NCBI RefSeq assembly: GCF_036402745.1
Contig: NZ_DASWSJ010000043.1
Coordinates: 35,255 to 99,254 of the forward strand
Length of the DNA: 64,000 nt
Origin: Actinophytocola sp036402745
Lineage (GTDB): Bacteria; Actinomycetota; Actinomycetes; Mycobacteriales; Pseudonocardiaceae
Reading direction: 5' to 3'
Made by a program: the position numbers and the translations under genes. How positions within the stretch are numbered: the first letter of the stretch is position 1; every line of letters starts with the position of its first letter. The notes below the pieces were generated by a model. That model did no database searches. It was given only the letters and a program-made list of their open reading frames with translations, and was not told the origin of the DNA. Shown piece after piece: positions 34,321 through 42,370 of this stretch.

Positions 34321-36377
34321 CGGGAGCAGACATGAGACGACGCTTACTCGCGCTCGGGGTCGCCGTGTGCACGGCGATCGGCACGGCGATCGGCCTGGCG
34401 CCCTCGCCCTCGCCCGCGGCCACCGCCGCGCCGGCCCCCGGCGGGACCCTGAACGAAGCCTTCGCCGCGGCGGCCGCGGAGTTCGGCGTGCCCCGTGACC
34501 TCGTCGTGGCGGTCGGCTACGGCGAGACCCACCTGGACGGCCATCGCGGCGAACCGAGCCAGGACAACGGGTTCGGCGTGATGCACCTGGTGAGCAACCC
34601 GGAGCGGCACACGCTGGAGCTGGCCGCGTCGCTGACCGGCGAGCCGGTCGCGGACCTGAAAGCCGACGGCACGGCCAACATCCGGGGTGGCGCGGCGGTG
34701 CTCCGGTCGATCGCCGACGACCTCAAGCTCAGCGGCCGGGACCGGATCTCCGCGTGGTACCCGGTGGTGGCCGGCTACAGCGGCGCGACCGACTCGGTGG
34801 CCAGGTCCTACACGGACCACGTGTACGAGCTGCTGCGCACCGGCCTGCAGACGCGGACGCCGGAGGGCGAGCGGGTCGACGTCGCCGCGCACGCGTCGGC
34901 GCCGGAGCGCGGGAGGTACGCGCGGGTGCCCGACGTGTCCGCACAGGGCATGGACTACCCGAACTCGCTCTGGGTCCCGGCCAACGGCAACAACTACAGC
35001 CCCGGCCGGTCCGCGGCGATCAACCTGATCGTCGTCCACGTGACGCAGGGCTCCTACGCCGGCACGATCAACTGGTTCCAGAACCCGTCGGCCCAGGTGA
35101 GCGCGCACTACGTGGTGCGGTCGTCCGACGGCGAGATCACCCAGATGGTGCGTGACGGCGACACCGCCTACCACGTGCGGTCGGCCAACCCGCGGGCGCT
35201 GGGCATCGAGCACGAGGGGTTCGTGGACAACCCGTCCTGGTTCACCGACGCGATGTACCGCTCGTCCGCGGCGCTGACGCGGTGGCTCGCGGACCGGCAC
35301 GGGCTGCCGAAGACGCGGCAGTACATCGTGGGGCACAACGAGGTTCCCGGCAACGACCACACCGACCCCGGCCCGAACTGGAACTGGGGCTACTACCTGG
35401 ACCTGGTCAACGGCGGCGCCTCGGCGGCGGGGGTGTTCACCGGCTCGTCGACCGACTTCAACGGCGACACCAAGGACGACATCGTCACCTTCACCCACGG
35501 CCCGGCCGACGACGTGTACGTGGCGCTGGCGGGGACCAACCAGTTCGACGGCACGACCGTGAAGTGGCACGACCGGTTCGCGCTGTCCGGCGAGACGCCG
35601 CTGACCGGTGACTTCGACGGGGACGGCAAGGACGACATCGTGACGTTCACCCACGGCGCGCTCGCGGACGTCTACGTGGCGTTGTCGAACGGGTCGTCGT
35701 TCGGGCCGGGGATCAAGTGGCACGACTACTTCGCGCTGAACGGCGAGGTGCCCGCGGTCGGCGACGTCAACGGGGACGGGAAGGACGACATCGTCACGTT
35801 CACCCGCAACGCGGCCGGCGACGTCTTCGTGGCGCTGTCGAACGGGACGTCGTTCGGGCCGGGCGTGAAGTGGCACGACTACTTCGGCCTGGCCGGCGAG
35901 TACCCGGGCGTCGGCGACGTGAACGGGGACCGCAAGGCGGACATCGTCACGTTCACCCAGGGCTCGCTCGCCGACGTGTACGTGGCGCTGTCCACCGGGA
36001 CCGGCTTCGGCGCCAGCGTGAAGTGGCACGACTTCTTCGCGGTGCCGGGCGAGTCGCCGCGGATCGGCGACTTCAACGGCGACGGCGCCGCGGACATCGC
36101 GACGTTCACGACCAACGCGGCGGCCGATGTCTACGTGGCGCTGTCGAACAAGACGAACGGGTTCAGCGGGACGACGGTGAAGTGGAACGACTTCTTCGGC
36201 CTGGCCGGCGAGTTCCCCTACACCGGTGACTTCAACGGCGACGGCAAGGACGACGCGGTGACGTTCACCCGCAACTCGCTGGCCGACGTCTACACCGCGA
36301 TCTCCACCGGGGCGGGCTTCCTGGGCGGCCAGAAGTGGCACGACTTCTTCGGCCTGCCGGGGGAGACCACGCTCTGA
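33398..36377 (+). repeat. FG-GAP coding repeats shared by neighbouring genes
   Basis: Tandem units of about 150 bases encode D-[FV]-NGDGKDDIVTFT...DVYVALS...KWHDFF. Six units lie at 33398-34320 and six at 35454-36377, in the same order and close to identical unit by unit; six more divergent units end the GH172 gene (31808-32740). The pattern points to whole-module duplication with continuing exchange. Confidence 0.85.
34332..36377 (+). CDS. secreted N-acetylmuramoyl-L-alanine amidase with FG-GAP repeats
   Basis: Exported protein of 681 residues. After a signal peptide (about 1-33) comes a lysozyme-like helical region (35-165: EFGVPRDLVVAVGYGETHLDG), then an Amidase_2 domain (about 225-365) with INLIVVHVTQG (zinc His), SAHYVVRSSDGEI, ALGIEHEG (catalytic Glu) and GNDHTDPGPNWNW (His and Asp ligands). 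Six FG-GAP units follow from residue 375. It starts 11 bases after the previous stop behind GGGAG, so the two are one transcript. It should cut the peptide side chains from peptidoglycan. Confidence 0.88.
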   Translation: MRRRLLALGVAVCTAIGTAIGLAPSPSPAATAAPAPGGTLNEAFAAAAAEFGVPRDLVVAVGYGETHLDGHRGEPSQDNGFGVMHLVSNPERHTLELAASLTGEPVADLKADGTANIRGGAAVLRSIADDLKLSGRDRISAWYPVVAGYSGATDSVARSYTDHVYELLRTGLQTRTPEGERVDVAAHASAPERGRYARVPDVSAQGMDYPNSLWVPANGNNYSPGRSAAINLIVVHVTQGSYAGTINWFQNPSAQVSAHYVVRSSDGEITQMVRDGDTAYHVRSANPRALGIEHEGFVDNPSWFTDAMYRSSAALTRWLADRHGLPKTRQYIVGHNEVPGNDHTDPGPNWNWGYYLDLVNGGASAAGVFTGSSTDFNGDTKDDIVTFTHGPADDVYVALAGTNQFDGTTVKWHDRFALSGETPLTGDFDGDGKDDIVTFTHGALADVYVALSNGSSFGPGIKWHDYFALNGEVPAVGDVNGDGKDDIVTFTRNAAGDVFVALSNGTSFGPGVKWHDYFGLAGEYPGVGDVNGDRKADIVTFTQGSLADVYVALSTGTGFGASVKWHDFFAVPGESPRIGDFNGDGAADIATFTTNAAADVYVALSNKTNGFSGTTVKWNDFFGLAGEFPYTGDFNGDGKDDAVTFTRNSLADVYTAISTGAGFLGGQKWHDFFGLPGETTL

Positions 36378-36387
36378 CCCGCACATC

Positions 36388-36420
36388 GCTGCCCCGGCGT
36401 CCGTTGGGCGCCGGGGCAGC
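36388..36420. terminator. bidirectional hairpin between convergent genes
   Basis: Perfect 12-bp stem GCTGCCCCGGCG / CGCCGGGGCAGC with a nine-base loop, between the amidase stop (36377) and the leftward FMN reductase stop (36439). No U-tract, as is common in actinomycetes. Confidence 0.75.
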
Positions 36421-36438
36421 GTGCGTGGGTCAGGTGGG

Positions 36439-37047
36439 TCAGGACGTGGGTGGCGGCATGCGCAGGGCCGCGAGCTGCTGCTCGAACGGGATCACCGTCT
36501 CCTGGGTCGGCGCCTGCGCCGGCGGCCGGCCCTCCATCAGCTCGGCCAGCTCACCCGCCGCGCGCGCGATCCGGTGCGACAGGTCGTCGTCGCCGGCCGA
36601 GGCCCAGTCCTCCGACGCCGCGTAGACCGCGGTCGGCACGACGACGGCCCGCAGGTAGGTGAACAGCGGGCGCAGCGCGTGCTCCAGGGCCAGCGAGTGC
36701 CGGGCCGTGCCGCCGGTGGCGGCGATGAGGACCGGCTTGCCGGTCAGCGCGTCGTGGTCCAGCACGTCGAAGAACGACTTGAACAGGCCCGAGTACGACG
36801 CGGTGAAGATCGGCGTCGTGGCCACCAGGCCGTCCGCCCGCGTCACCTTCTCCAGGGCCGCGGCCAGCTTCGCCGAGGCGAACCCGGTGACCAGGTTGTT
36901 CGCGATCTCGCCCGCCAGGTCGCGCAGCTCCACCACCTCGACCGTCACGTCGGTCTGGCCGCCGACCGCCGCCGCGAGGCGGTCGGCCAGCAACCGGGTG
37001 GAGGACGGCACGGTCAGGCCGGCCGACACCACCGCGAGAGTCCGCAT
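36439..37047 (-). CDS. NAD(P)H-dependent FMN reductase, LLM-partner (CE1759) type
   Basis: Flavodoxin-like FMN reductase, 202 residues. MRTLAVVSAGLTVPSSTRLLAD is the phosphate-binding start, and ATTPIFTASYSGLFKSFFDVLD is typical of the NADPH-dependent FMN reductase fold. Size and pairing match the CE1759 family that accompanies CE1758-type luciferase-like enzymes. It should supply reduced FMN to the monooxygenase encoded directly upstream; the ATG overlaps that stop by one base (TGATG). Confidence 0.86.
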   Translation of the reverse strand: MRTLAVVSAGLTVPSSTRLLADRLAAAVGGQTDVTVEVVELRDLAGEIANNLVTGFASAKLAAALEKVTRADGLVATTPIFTASYSGLFKSFFDVLDHDALTGKPVLIAATGGTARHSLALEHALRPLFTYLRAVVVPTAVYAASEDWASAGDDDLSHRIARAAGELAELMEGRPPAQAPTQETVIPFEQQLAALRMPPPTS

Positions 37048-38132
37048 CAGACACTCACCTCCTGCTTGGCCGCCAGCAGCGACCCGTGCGTCGGCGCGTC
37101 CGGCACCCCGGCCGGCCGCCCGATGGCGAACTCCTTGCGCAGCACCGGGACGACCTCCTCGCCGAGGATGTCCAGCTGCTCCAGGACGGTCTTCAGCGGC
37201 AGCCCGGCGTGGTCCATCAGGAACAGCTGGCGCTGGTAGTCGCCGAAGGACTCGCGGAACGTGAGCGTCCGGTCGATCACCTGCTGCGGGCTCCCGACGG
37301 TCAGCGGCGTCTGCTCGGTGAACTCCTCGAGCGAGGGCCCGTGCCCGTACACCGGCGCGTTGTCGAAGTACGGCCGGAACTCGGCGACCGCGTCCTGGGA
37401 GTTCTTCCGCATGAACACCTGCCCGCCCAGGCCGACGATCGCCTGCTCCGGGGTGCCGTGCCCGTAGTGGGCGTAGCGCTCGCGGTAGAGGCTGATCAGG
37501 CGCATGTAGTGCTCCTTGGGCCAGAAGATGTTGTTGGCGAAGAAGCCGTCGCCGTAGTAGGCGGCCTGCTCCGCGATCTCCGGGCTGCGAATCGAGCCGT
37601 GCCACACGAACGGCGGCACCCCGTCCAGCGGGCGCGGCGTCGAGGTGAAGCCCTGCAGCGGCGTGCGGAACCGGCCCTGCCAGTCGACGACGTCCTTGCG
37701 CCACAGGTCGTGCAGGAGCGCGTAGTTCTCGATCGCCAGCGGGATGCCCTGCCGGATGTCCTGCCCGAACCAGGGGTAGACCGGCCCGGTGTTGCCGCGG
37801 CCCATCATGAGGTCCACCCGGCCGTCGGCCAGGTGCTGGAGCATCGCGAAGTCCTCGGCGATCTTCACCGGGTCGTTCGTGGTGATCAGCGTGGTCGAGG
37901 TGGACAGGACCAGCCGCTCGGTGCGCGCCGCGATGTAGCCGAGCAGGGTCGTCGGCGACGACGGCACGAACGGCGGGTTGTGGTGCTCACCGGTGGCGAA
38001 CACGTCGAGCCCGACCTCCTCGGCCTTGAGCGCGATCGTCACCATCGACCTGATCCGCTCGTACTCGCTCGGCGTGGTGGCGTTGGTCGGGTCGGTGGTC
38101 ACGTCGCCGACCGTGAAGATCCCGAACTGCAT
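37047..38132 (-). CDS. LLM-class flavin monooxygenase, CE1758 type
   Basis: Luciferase-like flavin oxidoreductase of 361 residues: MQFGIFTVGDVTTDPTNATTP, AEEVGLDVFATGEHHNPPFV and DLMMGRGNTGPVYPWFG are characteristic of the CE1758 family. It forms a two-component system with the FMN reductase that follows. Start is the ATG at 38132 with GAGGAT eight bases upstream; a GTG directly before it is less well placed. An array of CAACTA repeats covers the leader and probably binds a regulator. Substrate unknown; sulfur or xenobiotic oxidation are possibilities. Confidence 0.87.
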   Translation of the reverse strand: MQFGIFTVGDVTTDPTNATTPSEYERIRSMVTIALKAEEVGLDVFATGEHHNPPFVPSSPTTLLGYIAARTERLVLSTSTTLITTNDPVKIAEDFAMLQHLADGRVDLMMGRGNTGPVYPWFGQDIRQGIPLAIENYALLHDLWRKDVVDWQGRFRTPLQGFTSTPRPLDGVPPFVWHGSIRSPEIAEQAAYYGDGFFANNIFWPKEHYMRLISLYRERYAHYGHGTPEQAIVGLGGQVFMRKNSQDAVAEFRPYFDNAPVYGHGPSLEEFTEQTPLTVGSPQQVIDRTLTFRESFGDYQRQLFLMDHAGLPLKTVLEQLDILGEEVVPVLRKEFAIGRPAGVPDAPTHGSLLAAKQEVSV

Positions 38133-38145
38133 CACTTATCATCCT

Positions 38146-38167
38146 CAACTAGTTGCGTCTTCAACTA
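38146..38167. promoter_or_regulatory. CAACTA operator array before the LLM pair
   Basis: CAACTAGTTG (38146-38155) is a perfect 10-base palindrome, and TAGTTG-N6-CAACTA (38150-38167) a perfect six-base inverted repeat sharing one arm. Both overlap or adjoin the ribosome site of the leftward LLM gene. This suits a MarR-type dimer. Confidence 0.5.
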
Positions 38168-38252
38168 CCCCGCTCAACGACCGTGTCCGGCGAGGTATTC
38201 CCGGTGCCGGCGACGCCGAACATCCCCTTCGGTGCCGGTGAACGGCCGGCAC

Positions 38253-38290
38253 ATTGGACTAGACAATGAGGCGGCATTGGTCTAGACAAT
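38253..38290. promoter_or_regulatory. two DasR-type (dre) sites upstream of the chitinase operon
   Basis: ATTGGACTAGACAAT (38253-38267) and ATTGGTCTAGACAAT (38276-38290), direct repeats 23 bases apart. They resemble the dre consensus (core TGGTCTAGACCA) and the paired repeats known in Streptomyces chitinase promoters. The second lies about 50 bases before the start codon. Confidence 0.7.
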
Positions 38291-38341
38291 ATGTAACGCG
38301 CGGTGCCCCCCTGCTCACCGCGCGCCCTCGTGGAGGTCGTC

Positions 38342-39910
38342 ATGAAGCGTCCCCTCGTCCTGCTCGTCGCGACGATTCTCGCCTGCCTCGGCACCGTCGC
38401 GCCCGTTGCCAGCGCCGCCGGCGAGCGGGCCGCGTTCGTCAAGGTCTCCGACTGGGGCTCGGGCTGGGAGGGCCGGTTCACCGTCACCAACGGCGGCAGC
38501 ACGCCGATCGGCGGCTGGCGGGTCGAGTTCGACCTCCCCGCCGGCACGACCGTCGGCAGCTACTGGGACGCCCTGCTCACCTCCAGCGGCAACCACCACA
38601 CGTTCACCAACCGCGACTACAACGGCAGCCTCGCGCCCGGCGCCTCCACCACCTTCGGCTTCCTCGGCGCCGGCCCGGGCAGCCCGCTGAGCTGCCGGGT
38701 CAACGGCGCCGACTGCGCGGGCGGCACCGACCCGCAGCCGGGCGTCCCGGGCACGCCGGCCAACGTCCGGGTGGCCGGCACCACCTCGTCGAGCATCACG
38801 ATCGGGTGGAACGCGGCCACGGGCACGGTCACCGGCTACCGCGTGTACGAGGGCAGCGCCGTCCTCGCCACGGTCACCGGCACCTCGGCGACCTTCTCCG
38901 GCCTGGCCGCGTGCACCAGCCGCAGCTACACGGTGGCCGCGTACAACTCCGTCGGCGAGTCCGCGCGCAGCACCGCGGTGACCGGCACCACCGCCGGCTG
39001 CCAGCAGGCCGACCTGCCGAAGCACTTCCTCACCGGCTACTGGCACAACTTCGTCAACCCGGCCACCGAGCTGCGCCTGTCCGCCGTGCCCGACGAGTAC
39101 GACCTCGTCGCGGTGGCCTTCGCCGAGGCGGCCAGCACGCCGGGCGCGGTCACGTTCGGCGTCGACCCGGGCCTGTCCTCCGCGCTCGGCGGGTACACCA
39201 ACGACCAGTTCAAGGCCGACGTCGCGGCGCTGCACGGCCGCGGCAAGAAGGTGATCCTGTCGGTCGGCGGCGAGGCGGGCCGGGTCTCGGTCGGCGACGC
39301 GACCTCCGCGACCAACTTCGCCAACAGCGTGCGCGCGATCATGGCCGAGTACGGCTTCGACGGCGTGGACATCGACCTGGAGAACGGCCTCAACCCGACG
39401 TACATGGGCCAGGCGCTGCGGAACCTGCGCAACCAGGTGGGCTCGAGCCTGATCATCACGATGGCCCCGCAGACGATCGACATGCAGTCCACCGGCGGCT
39501 CGTACTTCGCGCTGGCGCTGAACATCAAGGACATCCTCACGGTCGTCCACACGCAGTTCTACAACTCCGGCTCGATGCTGGGCTGCGACCAGGCGCAGGC
39601 CTACGGCCAGGGCAACGTCAACTTCATCACCGCGCTCGCCTGCATCCAGCTGGAGAACGGGCTGCGGCCCGACCAGGTGGCGGTCGGCCTGCCGGCGGGC
39701 CCCGGCGCGGCCGGCGGCGGGGTGGTGGCGCCGTCGGTGGTGACCAACGCGCTGGACTGCCTGGCGCGCGGCACGAACTGCGGCACGTTCCGGCCACCGC
39801 GCACGTACCCGGACATCCGCGGCGCGATGACGTGGTCGATCAACTGGGACGTGAGCAACGGCAACGGTTTCGCGCGCACGGTCGCGCCGCACCTGGACAC
39901 GCTGCCGTGA
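38342..39910 (+). CDS. secreted GH18 chitinase with CBM2 and Fn3
   Basis: Exported chitinase, 522 residues. Signal peptide about 1-27; CBM2 (WGSGWEGRFTVTNGGSTPIGGW to about residue 122); fibronectin type III domain (about 138-220); GH18 domain from about 225. The DxxDxDxE motif is at 340-347 (DGVDIDLE), Glu347 being the acid-base. TMAPQTID and MTWSINWD complete the active site. ATG has GGAGG five bases upstream. The paired dre sites upstream predict control by DasR and induction by chitin sugars. It is coupled to a second chitinase. Confidence 0.93.
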   Translation: MKRPLVLLVATILACLGTVAPVASAAGERAAFVKVSDWGSGWEGRFTVTNGGSTPIGGWRVEFDLPAGTTVGSYWDALLTSSGNHHTFTNRDYNGSLAPGASTTFGFLGAGPGSPLSCRVNGADCAGGTDPQPGVPGTPANVRVAGTTSSSITIGWNAATGTVTGYRVYEGSAVLATVTGTSATFSGLAACTSRSYTVAAYNSVGESARSTAVTGTTAGCQQADLPKHFLTGYWHNFVNPATELRLSAVPDEYDLVAVAFAEAASTPGAVTFGVDPGLSSALGGYTNDQFKADVAALHGRGKKVILSVGGEAGRVSVGDATSATNFANSVRAIMAEYGFDGVDIDLENGLNPTYMGQALRNLRNQVGSSLIITMAPQTIDMQSTGGSYFALALNIKDILTVVHTQFYNSGSMLGCDQAQAYGQGNVNFITALACIQLENGLRPDQVAVGLPAGPGAAGGGVVAPSVVTNALDCLARGTNCGTFRPPRTYPDIRGAMTWSINWDVSNGNGFARTVAPHLDTLP

Positions 39911-41658
39911 GGTCCCTGGTCGCGGCCGTCGCCGCCCTCACGCTGCTGCTGCTCGGCGCGGTCCCCGCGTCGGCGGCGAACCTGCTGACCAACGCCGGGT
40001 TCGAGGGCGGGTCGCTGGCCGGCTGGACGTGCTCGGGCGGGTCGGTGGTCACGAGCCCCGTCCACTCGGGGTCCTACGCGCTGGCCGCCACGGCGACCGC
40101 GTCGGACACCGCGCAGTGCACCCAGACGGTGTCCGTGGTGGCGAACACGACGTACACGGTGTCGGCGTGGGTGCGCGGGAACCCGGTGTACCTCGGGATC
40201 ACGGGCGGACCGTCCACCTGGAACGCCCCCGCGTCCTACGCCCAGCTGTCGCTGACGTTCACGACGGCCGCGGGGCAGACGTCGGCGCAGCTGTACCTGC
40301 ACGGGTGGTACGGCGCGGGCACGTACTACGCCGACGACGTGGTGCTCGACGGTCCCGGCGGCGGCACGCCCGGCACGCCGGCCGCGCCCGGGTCGGTGTC
40401 GGTCGGCGCGGTGACGGCGTCGTCGGTCGCGCTGTCCTGGCCCGCGGTGAGCGGCGCGTCGGGGTACCGGGTGTACGAGGGATCGTCCTTGCGTACCACG
40501 GTGTCCTCGCCGTCGGCCACGCTCACGGGCCTGGCCGCGTGCTCGACGCACACCTACGCGGTGGCCGCGTACAACGCCGCCGGGGAGTCCGCGCGCAGCG
40601 CACCGGTGACCGCGACGACGGCCGGCTGCCAGCAGGCGGGCCTGCCGCGGCACGCGTTGATCGGGTACCTGCACGCGAGCTTCGCGAACGGGTCCGGGTA
40701 CGTGCGGATGGCCGACGTGCCGGCCGCGTGGGACGTGATCAACCTGGCGTTCGGCGAGCCGACCTCGGTGACGTCGGGGGACATCCGGTTCACCCTGTGT
40801 CCCGCCGCCGAGTGCCCCGGGGTCGAGTCCGAGGCGGACTTCGTCGCGGCGATCCGGGCCAAGCAGGCGCAGGGCAAGAAGGTCCTGATCTCCATCGGCG
40901 GCGCGAACGGGCAGGTGCAGCTGACCACGACCGCCGCCCGGGACCAGTTCGTGAGCTCGGTGTCGGCGATCATCGACAGGTACGGCCTGGACGGTCTCGA
41001 CATCGACTTCGAGGGCCACTCGCTGTACCTGAACCCGGGCGACACGGACTTCCACAACCCGACGACGCCGGTGATCGTGAACCTGATCGCCGCGCTGCGG
41101 TCGCTGAAGTCCCGCTACGGCAGCGGCTTCGTCCTCACGATGGCGCCGGAGACGTTCTTCGTCCAGGTGGGCTACCAGTTCTACGGCGGCGCGGGCGGGG
41201 GCGACAACCGGACGGGGTCGTACCTGCCGGTGATCCACGCGCTGCGCGACGCGCTGACCGTGCTGCACGTGCAGGACTACAACTCGGGCCCGGTGATGGG
41301 GCTGGACAACCAGTACCACAACATGGGCGGCGCGGACTTCCACATCGCGATGACCGACATGGTGAAGGCGGGCTTCCCGGTCGCGTCGACCGGCCAGACG
41401 TTCCCGGGCCTGCGCGAGGACCAGATCGCGTTCGGCCTGCCGGCCGCGGTGAGCGCCGGCAACGGCTACACCGCACCGGGTCCGGTGCACGACGCGCTGA
41501 ACTGCCTGGCCCGCAACCAGAGCTGCGGCGGCTACACCCTGCGGGGTGGCGCGTCGCCGGGGATCCGCGGGCTGATGACGTGGTCGGTCAACTGGGACCG
41601 CTACTACGGCTGGGAGTTCCAGAACAACCACGAGCCGTTCCTCAACTCCCTGCCGTGA
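39907..41658 (+). CDS. second secreted GH18 chitinase with CBM and Fn3
   Basis: Exported chitinase, 583 residues. After a signal peptide (about 1-23) comes a CenC-like carbohydrate-binding domain (NLLTNAGFEGGSLAGWTCSG, to about 150), an Fn3 domain close in sequence to that of the first chitinase and ending in the same TAGCQQA linker, and a GH18 domain with DGLDIDFE at 362-369 (catalytic Glu369). The GTG start overlaps the first chitinase stop (GTGA). The different binding modules suggest complementary action on chitin forms. Confidence 0.92.
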   Translation: MRSLVAAVAALTLLLLGAVPASAANLLTNAGFEGGSLAGWTCSGGSVVTSPVHSGSYALAATATASDTAQCTQTVSVVANTTYTVSAWVRGNPVYLGITGGPSTWNAPASYAQLSLTFTTAAGQTSAQLYLHGWYGAGTYYADDVVLDGPGGGTPGTPAAPGSVSVGAVTASSVALSWPAVSGASGYRVYEGSSLRTTVSSPSATLTGLAACSTHTYAVAAYNAAGESARSAPVTATTAGCQQAGLPRHALIGYLHASFANGSGYVRMADVPAAWDVINLAFGEPTSVTSGDIRFTLCPAAECPGVESEADFVAAIRAKQAQGKKVLISIGGANGQVQLTTTAARDQFVSSVSAIIDRYGLDGLDIDFEGHSLYLNPGDTDFHNPTTPVIVNLIAALRSLKSRYGSGFVLTMAPETFFVQVGYQFYGGAGGGDNRTGSYLPVIHALRDALTVLHVQDYNSGPVMGLDNQYHNMGGADFHIAMTDMVKAGFPVASTGQTFPGLREDQIAFGLPAAVSAGNGYTAPGPVHDALNCLARNQSCGGYTLRGGASPGIRGLMTWSVNWDRYYGWEFQNNHEPFLNSLP

Positions 41659-41798
41659 CCCGTTCGACCACGTACGGCCCTCTTCGCGAGGCGACCAGTC
41701 TGGCGTAGCGGGTGCCGGCCGCCAGGGTCACGTCACCGTCGGAAGTCGAACACGCGGGGACCATGGCGACACCCGTGGAGAAAAAAGCCACCGAGAAT

Positions 41799-41826
41799 GC
41801 AACCTCGCGGCGGCCTGCGGCGTTTC
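41799..41826 (+). promoter_or_regulatory. candidate ECF-type promoter before the sigma gene
   Basis: GCAACC (41799-41804), 16 bases, then CGTTTC (41821-41826), resembling the AAC...CGTT pattern of ECF promoters and placed 31 bases before the GTG. Would imply autoregulation. The rest of 41659-41857 shows no gene. Confidence 0.4.
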
Positions 41827-41857
41827 TCATCTGTCCACGACCGCTGGAGGCTGCCGG

Positions 41858-42370
41858 GTGGGTTTCGACGGGGAGTTCGCCGAGTTCTACGCCGCCCGGT
41901 TCGACGCTGCCCGGCGCACCGCCTACGCGCTGTGCGGGGACTGGCTCGAGGCCGAGGAGCTGGCCCAGCAGGGCTTCGTCCGGGTCTACGCCAAGTGGCC
42001 GCGGGTCATCACCGGCAGCGCCGACGCCTACCTGCGCACCGTGGTGACCAGGCTCTTCCTCGACACCCGCCGGCGCGGCCGGGCCCGCGAGCGGCTGGTC
42101 GCCGAGCCGCCGGAACGGGCCGGGCCCGCGGACACGGCCCGGGTCGACGAGCGGCAGTCGCTGCTGGCCGCGCTGCAGCAGGTGTCGCCGCGGCAGCGGG
42201 CCACGCTGGTGCTGCGGATCGTGCACGACCTGTCCGTCGAGCAGGTCGCCGAGGCGCTGCGCTGCTCGACGGGGACCGTGAAGAGCCAGCTGGCCCGAGG
42301 CATGGTGGTGCTGCGCGAGGCGTACCGCACCGCCGACAACCCCGAGCGGAGTGTGCACGATGTGGGATGA
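41858..42370 (+). CDS. ECF RNA polymerase sigma factor, SigE family
   Basis: ECF sigma factor of 170 residues. Region 2 reads FYAARFDAARRTAYALCGDW with EAEELAQQGFVRVYAKWPRV; region 4 reads LSVEQVAEALRCSTGTVKSQLARGM, the -35 recognition helix-turn-helix. Length and sequence fit the actinobacterial SigE (TIGR02983) family. GTG at 41858 has TGGAGG seven bases upstream. The next gene overlaps by 11 bases and encodes a membrane protein likely to act as anti-sigma partner. Confidence 0.9.
   Translation: MGFDGEFAEFYAARFDAARRTAYALCGDWLEAEELAQQGFVRVYAKWPRVITGSADAYLRTVVTRLFLDTRRRGRARERLVAEPPERAGPADTARVDERQSLLAALQQVSPRQRATLVLRIVHDLSVEQVAEALRCSTGTVKSQLARGMVVLREAYRTADNPERSVHDVG

Noticed and set aside
31808..36377. 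Regular repeats suggesting a CRISPR array or satellite
   Set aside because: Period of about 150 bases, in frame, encoding FG-GAP units; no short repeat/spacer pattern.
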